The notes under the pieces: generated by a model
What the model was told of the DNA's origin: nothing
The model's input: the letters and a program-made list of their open reading frames with translations, nothing else
The model's database searches: none
Assembly (NCBI GenBank): GCA_009731375.1
Contig: BJOX01000287.1
Span: 134,467-198,466 of the forward strand
Direction of reading: 5' to 3'
Length of the DNA stretch: 64,000 bases
Source: Paulinella micropora
Lineage: Eukaryota > Cercozoa > Imbricatea > Euglyphida
Position numbers and translations under genes: made by a program
Shown: positions 1 through 11,283 of the stretch, one piece after another
Layout: each line of letters starts with the position of its first letter
How positions within the stretch are numbered: position 1 is the first letter of the stretch

Positions 1-80
<80 letters not shown>
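1..80. repeat. ATT/TAT trinucleotide microsatellite
   Basis: Uninterrupted TAT repeats run from the first base. Similar ATT tracts follow SINE bodies at 818-920, 2923-2944 and 3210-3305, so this is probably the 3' tail of a SINE lying outside the window. Confidence 0.95.
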
Positions 81-81
<1 letters not shown>

Positions 82-134
82 GGAGGGGTGCACAGTATGG
101 CACTCCACGGGAAGATTAGGTGGTTGGGCTTCTT

Positions 135-312
135 CCCACCGGTTTCGAGGCTATGTCGTGTTGTTGGCTCCGAGGCTATGTTTTTGTGTTGGTTCCGAGG
201 CTATGTAGTTGTGTTGGTTCCGAGGCTCTGTTGTTGTGTGGGTTCCGAGGCTATGTCGATGTGGGTTCCGAGGCTATGTTGTTGTGTTGGTTCCGAGGCC
301 ATGTCGTTGTGT
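135..312. repeat. Minisatellite with ~25 bp unit
   Basis: About seven tandem units share a GGTTCCGAGGCTATG core followed by a variable TTGTTGTGTTG-like part. Units differ by single substitutions and one short deletion. The array ends near 312. Open frames crossing it are a by-product of a repeat without stops, not a gene. Confidence 0.85.
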
Positions 313-368
313 TGTTTTTTATAAGACATACACCACGTGGGATCAAAGGGGTATTTACATTCCGCGAT

Positions 369-817
369 NNNNNNNNNNNNNNNNNNNNNNNNNNNNNNNN
401 NNNNNNNNNNNNNNNNNNNNNNNNNNNNNNNNNNNNNNNNNNNNNNNNNNNNNNNNNNNNNNNNNNNNNNNNNNNNNNNNNNNNNNNNNNNNNNNNNNNN
501 NNNNNNNNNNNNNNNNNNNNNNNNNNNNNNNNNNNNNNNNNNNNNNNNNNNNNNNNNNNNNNNNNNNNNNNNNNNNNNNNNNNNNNNNNNNNNNNNNNNN
601 NNNNNNNNNNNNNNNNNNNNNNNNNNNNNNNNNNNNNNNNNNNNNNNNNNNNNNNNNNNNNNNNNNNNNNNNNNNNNNNNNNNNNNNNNNNNNNNNNNNN
701 NNNNNNNNNNNNNNNNNNNNNNNNNNNNNNNNNNNNNNNNNNNNNNNNNNNNNNNNNNNNNNNNNNNNNNNNNNNNNNNNNNNNNNNNNNNNNNNNNNNN
801 NNNNNNNNNNNNNNNNN
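369..817. other. Assembly gap (N run)
   Basis: There are 449 undetermined bases. Other gaps are at 1101-1212, 1762-2725, 11935-11944, 20864-21797, 22449-22492, 23704-23993, 30087-30096, 45696-45705, 52000-52119 and 59877-59886. The 10-N gaps look like placeholders of unknown size. Confidence 1.
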
Positions 818-834
818 TATTATTTTTATTATTA

Positions 835-920
<86 letters not shown>

Positions 921-1100
921 GGCCCTGTCGCCAGTTCGATTCCCGTCGGTGCCACCAGTATTTTCATTGAACATACCGCTCCGTCTGGACCAGTATTTTC
1001 ATTGAACATACCGGTCCGTCTGGAAGTGTTGGAACTGCCCTTGCGGGGGTGTCATTAGAGCTTATCGTCAATTCTTCGTACTCCCCTCACGGGTGAGACG
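818..1100 (+). repeat. SINE fragment preceded by ATT tract
   Basis: An ATT-type tract (818-920) is followed by the 3' half of the tRNA-like head, including the B-box-like GTTCGATTCCC and a CCA end near 957. The SINE body follows and is cut by the gap at 1101. The body matches the copy at 2945-3209, with two tandem versions of a segment around TATTTTCATTGAACATACC. Confidence 0.7.
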
Positions 1101-1212
1101 NNNNNNNNNNNNNNNNNNNNNNNNNNNNNNNNNNNNNNNNNNNNNNNNNNNNNNNNNNNNNNNNNNNNNNNNNNNNNNNNNNNNNNNNNNNNNNNNNNNN
1201 NNNNNNNNNNNN

Positions 1213-1761
1213 GGGTTTTGGAGGTAGTTCTAGCAACCATGCTTGGTGTACGCATTGCACATGCGGCAACGTTTTGCAAGAGGTTGTTGGCACTGCGGAA
1301 TAACCTCGGCTTAGTGTAGTCTTGCCCTCAGGAGCTCCATCGGTGGCCCCTATAATCAGTCGAGAGACTGACTAGGTGGGGATGGAGCACCTCGAACAAG
1401 GGCATGGAGGCTCATGTCCGGAAACGGATTGTGCCATCAGCTGCATCAGTATGCCTTAGAGGAAGTATATCTTTCTTCTCGGAGTGTTGACTGTGATATA
1501 TTTGAGGGTAACACCTGATGATAAAAACTTAGTCACGCTTGTTTATTAGAGCTCCAGCCCCATGGCCTTACGGCGTTAAACTGTGATGCCAACTCAAAAC
1601 CATTTGGTGGATGATGCTGGGGAGGAGGGTCGTTGGTCGCGCCTGTCGAAGATCTTAAACTCCGCTATGCCGGTTGATAGCCCGTGAACCCAGCGGATAC
1701 CAAATTGTTATGGGTGGGGTTTTGAGGTAGTTCTAGCAACCATGCTTGGTGTACGCACTTG
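1213..1761. other. Unassigned segment between two gaps
   Basis: No coding region is supported. A ~45 bp sequence (GGTAGTTCTAGCAACCATGC core) occurs near both ends, at 1213-1257 and 1715-1761, in the same orientation. This suggests two copies of one repeat or a duplicated junction. Nothing else was recognised. Confidence 0.5.
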
Positions 1762-2725
1762 NNNNNNNNNNNNNNNNNNNNNNNNNNNNNNNNNNNNNNN
1801 NNNNNNNNNNNNNNNNNNNNNNNNNNNNNNNNNNNNNNNNNNNNNNNNNNNNNNNNNNNNNNNNNNNNNNNNNNNNNNNNNNNNNNNNNNNNNNNNNNNN
1901 NNNNNNNNNNNNNNNNNNNNNNNNNNNNNNNNNNNNNNNNNNNNNNNNNNNNNNNNNNNNNNNNNNNNNNNNNNNNNNNNNNNNNNNNNNNNNNNNNNNN
2001 NNNNNNNNNNNNNNNNNNNNNNNNNNNNNNNNNNNNNNNNNNNNNNNNNNNNNNNNNNNNNNNNNNNNNNNNNNNNNNNNNNNNNNNNNNNNNNNNNNNN
2101 NNNNNNNNNNNNNNNNNNNNNNNNNNNNNNNNNNNNNNNNNNNNNNNNNNNNNNNNNNNNNNNNNNNNNNNNNNNNNNNNNNNNNNNNNNNNNNNNNNNN
2201 NNNNNNNNNNNNNNNNNNNNNNNNNNNNNNNNNNNNNNNNNNNNNNNNNNNNNNNNNNNNNNNNNNNNNNNNNNNNNNNNNNNNNNNNNNNNNNNNNNNN
2301 NNNNNNNNNNNNNNNNNNNNNNNNNNNNNNNNNNNNNNNNNNNNNNNNNNNNNNNNNNNNNNNNNNNNNNNNNNNNNNNNNNNNNNNNNNNNNNNNNNNN
2401 NNNNNNNNNNNNNNNNNNNNNNNNNNNNNNNNNNNNNNNNNNNNNNNNNNNNNNNNNNNNNNNNNNNNNNNNNNNNNNNNNNNNNNNNNNNNNNNNNNNN
2501 NNNNNNNNNNNNNNNNNNNNNNNNNNNNNNNNNNNNNNNNNNNNNNNNNNNNNNNNNNNNNNNNNNNNNNNNNNNNNNNNNNNNNNNNNNNNNNNNNNNN
2601 NNNNNNNNNNNNNNNNNNNNNNNNNNNNNNNNNNNNNNNNNNNNNNNNNNNNNNNNNNNNNNNNNNNNNNNNNNNNNNNNNNNNNNNNNNNNNNNNNNNN
2701 NNNNNNNNNNNNNNNNNNNNNNNNN
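1762..2725. other. Assembly gap (N run)
   Basis: There are 964 undetermined bases between repeat copies. Open frames spanning it are artefacts. Confidence 1.
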
Positions 2726-2944
2726 CACCAGTATTTTCTATTATTACTATTATTACTATTATTACTATTATTATTATTATTTACCGGCCCGTCTGGAAGT
2801 GTTGGAACTGCCCTTGCGGGGGTGTCATTAGAGCTTATCGTCAATTCTTCGTACTCCCCTCACGGGTGAGACGATGGAGGCGCATGTGCAGAAATGCATC
2901 AGCCATTGACAGAGAAGCACTATTATTATTATTATTATTATTAT
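2726..2944 (+). repeat. SINE copy, 5' part lost in gap
   Basis: It begins inside the CACCAGTATTTTC segment, has an ATTACT-type insertion, then the shared SINE body (ACGGGTGAGACGATGGAGGC core) and an ATT tail at 2923-2944. It abuts the next SINE copy directly. Confidence 0.7.
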
Positions 2945-3209
2945 GGACACCGTGATAGCCCAGTGGTCAAGTTCTACCATCTGGGCCCTGTCGCCAGTTC
3001 GATTCCCGTCGGTGCCACCAGTATTTTCATTGAACATACCGATCCGTCTGGACCAGTATTTTCATTGAACATACCGGCCCGTCTGGAAGTGTTGGAACTG
3101 CCCGTGCGGGGGTGTCATCAGAGCCTATCGTCAATTCTTCGTACTCCCTCACGGGTGAGACGATGGAGGCGCATGTGCAGATTTGCATCAGCCATTGACA
3201 GAGAAGCAC

Positions 3210-3308
<99 letters not shown>

Positions 3309-3340
3309 GACTATTAGTATTACTATTATTATTGTTATTA
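2945..3340 (+). repeat. tRNA-derived SINE with ATT-repeat tail
   Basis: The head at 2945-3020 is 76 nt and tRNA-like: an A-box-like region (GATAGCCCAGTGG, 2953-2965), a perfect-looking B box (GTTCGATTCCC, 2997-3007), a 5' GGACACC that roughly pairs with the 3' GGTGCC, and a terminal ACCA. The unrelated body to 3209 contains two near-identical ~36 bp segments in tandem. The tail is (ATT)n grading into ATTACT variants. These features are typical of RNA-polymerase-III-transcribed SINEs mobilised by a partner LINE. The ~76 nt head with encoded CCA suggests it derived from a mature tRNA. Confidence 0.75.
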
Positions 3341-3529
3341 TTAGGGAGTACATAGGCCATCGGTCCTTTCCATGGGCTGATTGGTATAAAGCTCCTAGAG
3401 TAATGTTCTATGCCGTCACTTCCTTTATTCCACCGATTGGTGTGGAGACTTTCCTTATGGAATGGAGGACTGGATGCACATGGCCTTTTGGCTCAGCAAT
3501 TGGCAGGAGATACACTATTGTTATTATTA

Positions 3530-3561
<32 letters not shown>

Positions 3562-3562
3562 T
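3341..3562 (+). repeat. Second ATT-tailed repeat family
   Basis: An AGGGAGTACATAGGCCATCGG-type sequence of about 180 bp ends in its own (ATT)n tail (3519-3561). It shares the tail type, but no visible body sequence, with the SINE immediately upstream. It may be a distinct short retroelement. No coding function is supported. Confidence 0.45.
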
Positions 3563-4300
3563 TTCAACTTTAGTTTTGAACCGTCGGCTGAGAAGCAGTA
3601 GTAGTTTTTAATTTTGCTTTATTAATTGTGATAATAAAATCGATTTTTTCTATTTGAATTTATATTCAACTCCTGTCACAACCGATGACGTAAATTTAAT
3701 ATTAAGTTTTTACGCAAGCACTGTTATTAATATTAATAACAAATAAATTATTTATTAACTTGAAATGAATCTACTACTGAATCTACTGTGAGTTATACTT
3801 GTCATCTATCTCTTTCAACTTGTCCTTCAAGGCCATAATCCCAAGGTTCTGAGTCATTTTTTGATAGATTTTTTATTTTTGACAATTATTATAGGCATAC
3901 TATATGTTTTGTCAATTTATAAATGCAAAAATGACAAATTTATCAATTTTCTACATCGTTATAGGCATACTAAATGTTTTGTCATTTTCCAGTGTCAGTG
4001 AAGGCTGCCTAGTTATTTTGTGACACATCAGTCATTTTGACAAGGTGTGTCTTCTGTCAGCTTTCTGCATTGTTATAGGCATACTAAATGCTTTGTCATT
4101 TTCCAGTGTCAGTGAAGGCTACTAGTCATTCTTTGAAAGATCTGTCATTTTGACAAATTGTATCAAAATGACTCATCTGTCATTTCGTCTAGCTATACTA
4201 AACGTTTTGTCATTTTCCAGTGTCTGTGATGCTACTTAGTCATTTTTCCTGGCTTTTTTTTTTAAGTTTCCAACAAAAATGACTGATTAGTCGAAGTAAG
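3563..4300. repeat. AT-rich spacer with degenerate ~120 bp minisatellite
   Basis: No gene was seen. From about 3890 to 4260 a degenerate unit recurs three to four times, built from TATAGGCATACTAAATG, TTTTGTCATTTTCCAGTG and GTCATTTTGACAA pieces. The abundant GTCATTTTG words explain its skewed look. Confidence 0.6.
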
Positions 4301-4319
4301 CCTTAATTTCGTGTTCGTA

Positions 4320-4555
4320 GTGGAATGAGTAAACTCTACTGATCTGGTAGCTCTAAGAGCGACCCTATCACCATCAACACAGTAGCAGGAATAGCTCAGG
4401 GCAAGAAGAAGAGCAAGTCATCACAGGTTTATGGTGAGGGGGAAGACAGTATTTGTTGGAACTGTCTGTCCCCCGACCATAAGATTGCTTTCTGTCTAGT
4501 CAGCTGTCAACTCAAGGACTGTCCCAAGGACGGACATGGTCCCTTGAAATGACTC
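4320..4555 (+). pseudogene. Gag C-terminal fragment with zinc knuckle
   Basis: One frame reads through CWNCLSPDHKIAFC, an exact CX2CX4HX4C retroviral-type zinc knuckle at about 4454-4495. A Cys-rich tail and a TGA near 4550 follow. Such knuckles bind the element's RNA during packaging. The segment is preceded by a Lys/Ser-rich stretch and lies just upstream of the remaining pol-like frames. It is too short and interrupted to be a complete Gag. Confidence 0.6.
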
Positions 4556-4735
4556 ATAAGGAGAACTAGTGTCTCTGAGAAGTTGCGTGGGAAGGAGAAG
4601 AGAGAGGACAGTCAGCATGAGAAGACAGACAGACACAAGAAGAAAGAAGAAGAATGAGCAAAGAAGAAGAAGAAGGAATGCAGCAGAAAAGAGGGACGAA
4701 AGCTGAAAGCAGCAGACTTCATTAAAAAGAAGAAA

Positions 4736-5760
4736 ATGATAAGCTTAAATGCTGAATCATCTGACTCCTTTGACTCAACCTCCCACTCTGAAAGTGAAGA
4801 AGAAGATGAACCCCCAACTAACCAATCTCTTTCTGAGTCTGAAGAAGAATCAGAAGTAGATGGTGAGTTGGGGATTCACCACATGGCAATTATGATGATG
4901 GGGAGACTGAGAAAAGATGATAGTTGTGTGTGTGTGCCGAGCAAGACAACACCCCACCCTCAAACAACACCCCCATGCCACTTTTATCTCACGCATCTAA
5001 GCCACCTTGCGCAAGAAGTAGAGGGGGAGGAGTTGTTGAGGGTGGTGTGAGTAGAGGAGAGCAGAAAGGACATGCATCATCTATACAAAATGACTCCACA
5101 CACACTCGCCCCACTATTCCACTCCTTCACGAGAATACGTTTTTGACCACCCTTGATATGGCTGGCGACCCAACTCCCCTAAACCAAATCATACCTTTGG
5201 AAGGGAATTGGGCCCTCAGACGTACAAGGGTAAGATACGTAAAATTACTCGTGAAAAAATACAACCCAGTCACGTTACGAGAAGTAGGTGGCCCACCCCT
5301 CAACCTCCACGGTAGACCAGTACGTATAGTTGACTGTCATGTCACAAGCAGTAAGCAGTGTGAGGCGACAGTGCCAGATACAGGAGTTAGGTGCTCGTGG
5401 AGATTGGGAGCGGCGAGAAAGGGGGTGCAGGGTGGGAAGTGTGCTGCTAGACTGATAGACCATGACTTTTGCTCACTTCATGTTGATCAAGAAAGGAAGA
5501 GATGTGAAATATTGAGCAAGTACAGGGAAAAACTGAACCTAGGGTTGCTTCCCCCCCATGATGCTATGTATTACGAACCCGCCACTTTGTTTACACACAT
5601 CACTTTGTGGAAAGCAAACACCAACCCTGCTCAATCCAACAACGCAACTACATCTCTTTGCACACCCACTACTATTACTACTACTACTACTACTACTACC
5701 ACTACCACTACTACATCCATAGGAGGAGTGGGAGAAATAGGGGAAGGAGTAGGGGAGTAA
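4736..5760 (+). pseudogene. Copia Gag-Pol linker with Cys/His-rich module
   Basis: Two overlapping frames, 4736-5050 and 4924-5760, appear to be one coding stretch with a frameshift. The first is acidic and Ser/Glu-rich. The second has a Cys/His-rich segment at about 5325-5505, containing QCEATVPDTGVRC, a later GGKC, and DFCSLH, so four Cys and one or two His could bind zinc. It ends in a Thr run encoded by an ACT microsatellite (5668-5720). Copia elements usually go from the Gag knuckle to protease without such a module, so its role is unknown. Confidence 0.45.
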
Positions 5761-5994
5761 GAGCAGGGGAGTAGGAGTGAAAGTAGGAGAAATAGGAGTA
5801 GGGGGAGTAGAAGTAGGAGGAGGGGGAGCAGTAGAGGGTAGACCGTCTGTACCTACTTTGTCTGTACCAGCTTTGACCCGCACTTCGTCTTCTCAACCTA
5901 CCACTGCACTATCTGATATATCCTCATCACCTTTATTCGGACCCCCTGAGGTCATGGAAGAGGGAGAGCCATGTAGAGCTGAGGATAGTAACGT

Positions 5995-6900
5995 TTGGGT
6001 AAGGGACGGGAAGCGGGTGTTAAAAGGTGGAGGACTACCCCCATCGAAGAAATACAACGCTTGGTTACTGCTCTCAATCAGGAACTTAAGAGTAGAACAG
6101 TGACAGACGGGTTGATTACGAGCCAGGAGGGGGAATATGATGAATTTTATACAGAATTATATTACGCTATGCACGATTGCGTCCTTACCCTTGCTACCAA
6201 ACACAACAACCCGTTTGCACGAGGCATCGTTTCTTCTTTCCCTTACATGGTAAAGGAGGTAGAGGATCTCGAGGATGTATTGGGTGGAGTGACACCTCCA
6301 GAAGAAGACGAACCACAAAGCCCATAAGACACAGACACCAGCACTTCATTCCCCGAACAAGACAAACCACACTCTGAATGCTCTATCATGTTGATGGACA
6401 ATAACTCTGACCACAGAACTGACAGTAGCAATATAGTGTGGGTAGACGATAGTGGTGCAAGCGAAACACAGTCCCCAGATAGGTCTACGTTTGTTAGCCT
6501 TAAGAGAGCTCCACAGAAATTCCGCATAGCAAAAGGAAGCATTAGAACCGAGTACAAAGGGAAAGTTTTAATGAATCTGTCGGGAGCTCATGGGGAAGAA
6601 GTCAATGTCCTTGACGCCCACACTACCTACAACCCGCACCTAAAGTACGGGTTAGTGGCTACTTAGGCATGGGTTCGTAAGGGTTTTGCCGTCATACACC
6701 AAAACAATCAAGTGATAGTGCTCAGGAAGCCTATTCTTATTACTGAAGACCAAATCGTGGCTAGAGGGAGAGCACTCCCAAACCACTTGACGGTGTTTGA
6801 TGCCCCGGGCACCCCACCTCTCAATCCTAACGAGTGGTATGAGCCCAAGTACCTCTACTACTACGCCCACCATCACAAGTGAGACCCCCGAGCCCGACGA
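5995..6900 (+). pseudogene. Copia aspartic protease region
   Basis: Frames 5995-6327 and 6388-6666 are in register and separated by an in-frame TAA. The second holds VWVDDSGASETQ, matching the Copia protease active-site motif DSGAS, at about 6440-6475. A further in-frame TAG at about 6664 is followed by readable sequence to about 6880. The protease would mature the Gag-Pol polyprotein; with two stops this copy cannot make it intact. Confidence 0.7.
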
Positions 6901-7184
6901 TGATGACAGTGTCACGTCGGACCCGGGGGGACAAGCTTGACAACCCACCTTTCATCTTTCTCAGAAAACCAACCCACCTACATACCATGACGTATACTGT
7001 TTGTTGTCACCGTGTATCTGTGGTTGGCGATGTGACGTACCTAATACATAGGTGACGTACCTACTCTACTGAGATAGATCATGAGAAAGATGAGAGGGCT
7101 GAGAGTAAGAGAGATAAAGCGCTAGGTAGTAAAGCTTTATGTCCTGTTGTTCGTCCTCACTATCATGAAAACATACATGCCACT

Positions 7185-8154
7185 GTGTTCCATCGTATGT
7201 GTAAGCACAGAGTGGTAAAAGCCATGGAGCGAATGGCTAACTATATGGGAGTAAGGATAGTGGGGAGGGAGTGGAGGGAACGAGTAATGAGATGCGAGTG
7301 GTGCTTAAAGAATAAGATAAAGAGAGTGCCCCATTTCAAAGACAACCACCATGCGGTAGAACGCCACCCTGGGGTCCACATAACAATGGATACTCAGGGT
7401 TGGTGGAATACCTTATCGTGGGACGGGAAAAAGTACAAGTTCACCGTCAAATGTCTTGCATCTGGGTTTGAGTTAGACTATTATCTGAGACATAAGAATG
7501 AGTTTTTCGGGTGCTTCCTTAAAGCCGTTGCCTTCTTCGAACGGCATACGGGAAGAAAAGCGAAATTCTTGCCTTGTGACCAGGAATATGGTAAGTACAA
7601 GGAGTTTCAGACTTGGATTGATGTAAATCAACCAGTCCTCCTTGAGGCTCCGACGGGGGAGAAACAGGCAGTTGCTAAAATAGAACGAGCCCACCAGACG
7701 TGCGGCGGACCCGCAAGGGCAGTTCTCAGCGACGCCGATCTTCCTGAGCCCATGTGGACGAAGAAAGCTTCCACTTATTTTGGCAACCTCTTACCTCTTG
7801 CCCACGGCCCTTTTAAGGGAAAATCTCCTTATGAAGTTGTTCATAAGAGAAAACCCCTTTTGCGTCATTTGCGCCCCATTGGATGTGGCGTACATGAAAG
7901 TAGACGCAAAGAGGGGGAAAGGTGAGAGGGGGAGGAAAGTTTTATTTCTCGGGTATGAAAGAAACAACGGGTATTATCGCGTATACGATCCGGTTGCAAG
8001 GAAAATATTCGGTAATGTCCGTGATGTTATCTTTGACGTTTGGAGATTGGGGAAGAGGGGGGCATCTAAATCTCTCGAGAGAGATGATGTTGAGGGTGAG
8101 ATGTTCTCTGTTAATTGGCAACAGCCCCCCCCCTTGCCCTATCGCAACAAATGA
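7185..8154 (+). pseudogene. Copia integrase
   Basis: The open frame 7185-7925 has the zinc-binding HHCC region (FHRMCKH, then CEWCLK) and a DDE core: D in ITMDTQG, D in PCDQEYGK, E in AKIERAHQ, followed by GKSPYEVVHKRKP. After a frame change, 7780-8154 continues with FLGYERNNGYYRVYDP, the typical C-terminal Copia integrase segment. The enzyme inserts element cDNA into the genome. The frame change at about 7900, next to a purine-rich stretch, breaks it. Family assignment is secure. Confidence 0.8.
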
Positions 8155-10665
8155 CCCCAGAAGATCAAGGAATCGTTTCAGGGGAGGACCCGGGACGAGG
8201 GATTCCGGCAGGGGGAGGAAGTCCCCCGGTAGGAAATCCCCCTCCCGCTCCGACCCTCACTCTGGCATCCCCCCCTGAGGAGTCACCCCACACTCCGCAA
8301 ACTGACGAGGATAGCGAGGCAGAAGAGGGACCGGTGTTCGTGAGCACCAGCCCGCCCCCCTTAGAGCCTCCGAGTCCCAAAGTTGCTCAGCCGAGTGACG
8401 AGCAGGGGGAGATAAAGAAAGCAAGAAGGACGCGTAAGCCCAAAGAAAGACAGGTGTTATCCGCAACGTATGTGGAAATCCAGGCAAGGGCTTTTACGGA
8501 GCAGTGGGCTAGATTAATTTACGGGGATAAATGGGAGACGGCGATACGACGGGGGACAGCAACAGCCCCGTCTGCTCCCGTTACCCGTAAATCTAAACGC
8601 TTTCCCGCGCATAGCGTCTTGTTTGACGACGGCGTCACGGATAAGATATTAGATACGAAATCGTCAAATATGCCAAAGCCCCGCAACAGTCAGAATCTAT
8701 ACCCGAATCGTGTGAGCAAAAAGCCACAACTGCACCACCCTTGTCGACCAACCAAAACTCTGATTCGGACCTCAACACTAACGATCCCGGCATTGAGGTC
8801 ACCTCAGAATTTGCGTTTGTCGAGGGGAAGAGGGAGAGGGTAGAGGTGCAGAGAGCGGCACATAAACCGGGATGGAGATCGCACGAACAGGCGGAAATTT
8901 TGAGTGAAAACGTTATCACGGGAAAGAGGGCGAGAGCTCATGCCGCGGTATGTGCCCGGGAGGAAAACCGGGCGGAGTATTGTCTCGTGAGTGAGAAATT
9001 CCCGGAATTCCCAGTAGTACAAAAACCAAAAGACCGTAAGCAAGCTAGACAGAAGGAATTCGAACAGCTCAAAGAACTAAAAGCGTTTGTTTGGCGAAAA
9101 GTGAGCGAAGCGAAAATGTCGGGCACACCAATCATTCCTATAAAATGGATAGATACGGTAAAGAAACAAGGTACTGCGGATGAATTCCACAAAGCCCTGA
9201 TAACCCTACGAGGGGACCTCCTGAAAGCTTACGCTCAGTGCAATCCCAGAAAGACTTACTCTCCCACAGCCCAGCACAGGACCATTTTGCTCATGGTAGC
9301 CTATGCAGCCTTTTTCGGAATAGACTTATGGCTGATTGATTTCACGACCGCCTATCTGCATGCGAATCTCCCCTATGACATATATGTCAAACCGCCGGCC
9401 GAATTTCAGACTGCGGACTATGTCAGGCTTCTGAAGAAGGCCCTATACGGTCCTCCGGAGGCAGGCCGACTTTGGTTCGACGTACTGTCCGGGAAGCTCA
9501 TTACCAAACACAAATTCAAGCCCCTCACGCTAGACAGGGCCTCTTTCGTAAAGCATGGAGTAGCCCCCAAACTACCCAACTGGTGTCCTTTCACGTCGAT
9601 GATGGCTGTCACGCTGCATCACAAGAAAGGCATACCAAGATGGTGAAGTTGTTCGAAAAGAGAGGCTTCCGGTGCAAGGACCTAGGCAAAGCCACCGAAT
9701 TCAAAAACATCCAGATCATCCAGTCTGAAAAGGGAATTACTCTGCATCAGCGTAAATATGAGTTGTTGATCTTGGAGGAGTTGGGTTATATGAAGGAGAT
9801 ACCGGCCAAAACGCCATTCACTTCTGATAACCCCGCTCCCCTAAAGAAGGACCATCGCCTATTACGTTATGATCTTAGATGCTTGATAGGGATGCTTATC
9901 TGTTTGGCTTTTCACACCCGGCCACTCCTCATATGCCCTTTAAGCATAGCAGCTAAGTCCCAAGTCCCTAACCCGGGGATGTCTTATGCTATGGTGCACA
10001 GAATGTTCTTGTGGCTTCTGACCCCACGAGCGTTATTTTCCAAAAGAGATCGAAATTTACGGAAGTTGCTAGAAACTAATTTCTCGGTTCCTAAAACTCC
10101 GGAATCTTGGAAACCTAATCTGGAATCTTGCGCAGCGGCTAATGCAATAGATGATATCATTGGGAAACCCTTAATGCCCGGAATGGACATGTTCAGCGTG
10201 CCAGTTCTTGCTAATGTAGACAGAATTCTTGCGGAACAACCGATAGTCGGATTTGTAGACTCGGATTTTGCAGAGGATAAAAACTCACGTAAATCAAGAT
10301 CCGGATACGTTTACTTATTCAACGGGACACCAATTTCATGGTTTTCTAAACTGCAATCCGTGATAGCCCAGTCTACATTAGACTCCGATACTGTTTCAGC
10401 AAATGAGGCGGTCAGAGAACTTCTTGCATTACAACAAACTTTACGGGATATCGGAATAAATCTTGAAGGCCCTACTCCTCTCTTCGAAGATAACGAAGGA
10501 ACGGTATTATTGTCGGAGAGAGGACTAGGGGAAGCTAGGACCAAGCACATAGAGGTCCGATACCACCTTCTAGCGCAACTCGTGAGAGAAGGAAAGGTCA
10601 AACTATTCCGGGTCCCTACGGAGGAAAAATCGCAGATGTATTCACCAAAATACATTTTACGGTAG
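8155..10665 (+). pseudogene. Copia reverse transcriptase and RNase H
   Basis: After a Pro-rich linker (8155-8400), the frame 8741-9646 covers the RT fingers and palm, with IPIKWI, LIDFTTAYLHANL (motif A region) and KKALYGPPEAGRLW. The catalytic motif appears as SFHVDDG in the overlapping frame 9472-10665, so one frameshift lies near 9.5 kb. RNase H follows with FVDSDFAEDKNSRKSRSG and a late KHIEVRYHLL. The usual Copia palm YGLKQ is YGPPE here and YVDD is HVDD. The 3' end of this ORF (from 10447) is repeated at 32139. Confidence 0.8.
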
Positions 10666-10749
10666 ACAAATTCAATTACCTGGCTGGAAAAATCTCCGTT
10701 GTGCTTAGTAGGGAGAATTGCGCTAAATTCAGGATAAAACCCGATCAAT

Positions 10750-11283
10750 TCCCTTATTAGTAAGGTTTATTATCTTGAACTTCGTTTATATTCCCGGGGT
10801 ATGTAATACAATAATTTTCTCGCATATTACACATAAGTTGTACAGGTGAGCGAATAGACGAGTGCCGACGGGGCCCGGTGGCGAGTGACCGGCGCCGGAG
10901 TTCATTGCTCATTTCAGACATTAGTATTTTAGGATGTCAAACCGTGACGACTTCACCCGGTTTCCCAACCTGAAATACTACTGAAGATCTTACCCCACAT
11001 TAGTACTTCAGCTTGTCAAACCGTGATGGCTTCGCCCGGTTTCCCAGCCTGAAATACTACGAAGATCTCGTCCCTTTCGCTCGTCCCGTTCCAACTTCTA
11101 TCTGCTTCGCTTCAACTTCTATCTCTATACACTTACATAAAAATCTATAAGAAGCCGACATGGAGTCCGGCTGGTCGGTGAATGTGCCACACGGGAGTGT
11201 GGAACAACACGGAAGTACGTCAGACCAGCCGGATGTACCAGACAGGCCGATACTTACAGATATCGTGTCTTTGTTCATATATA
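10750..11283 (+). repeat. Copia 3' terminal region with tandem hairpins
   Basis: This non-coding segment after RNase H is repeated almost exactly at 32449-32978 and probably includes the 3' LTR. It contains a 79 bp tandem duplication (10918-10996, 10997-11074). Each unit can fold with an outer stem AGTATTT(T/C)AG with CTGAAATACT and an inner stem AAACCG with CGGTTT. Further on, CCGGCTGGTC (11168) pairs with GACCAGCCGG (11223). Homology between the two copies ends at about 11283. Confidence 0.7.

Larger units (their letters stand above)
4310..11283 (+). mobile_element. Decayed Copia-type LTR retrotransposon
   Basis: Plus-strand coding remnants appear in the Copia order: Gag zinc knuckle, protease, integrase, RT, RNase H. 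They are followed by a non-coding 3' region repeated at 32139-32978. Integrase lying before RT identifies the Copia superfamily. Reading frames are broken by several in-frame stops and frame changes (for example TAA after 6324 and TAG at 6664), so the copy is non-autonomous. No matching 5' LTR was recognised, and the 5' boundary near 4.3 kb is a guess. Confidence 0.85.

Noticed and set aside
135-312. Tandem repeat resembling a short CRISPR-like array
   Set aside because: Units are contiguous with no unique spacers, and the genome is eukaryotic. It is a minisatellite.
2945-3020. Functional tRNA gene
   Set aside because: Acceptor pairing is imperfect and the tRNA-like head is attached to a repeated body and ATT tail, so it is a SINE head.
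120-3310. Long open frames running through N runs and ATT repeats
   Set aside because: They consist of X, poly-Ile/Asn/Tyr/Leu or minisatellite translations, with no protein-like composition.
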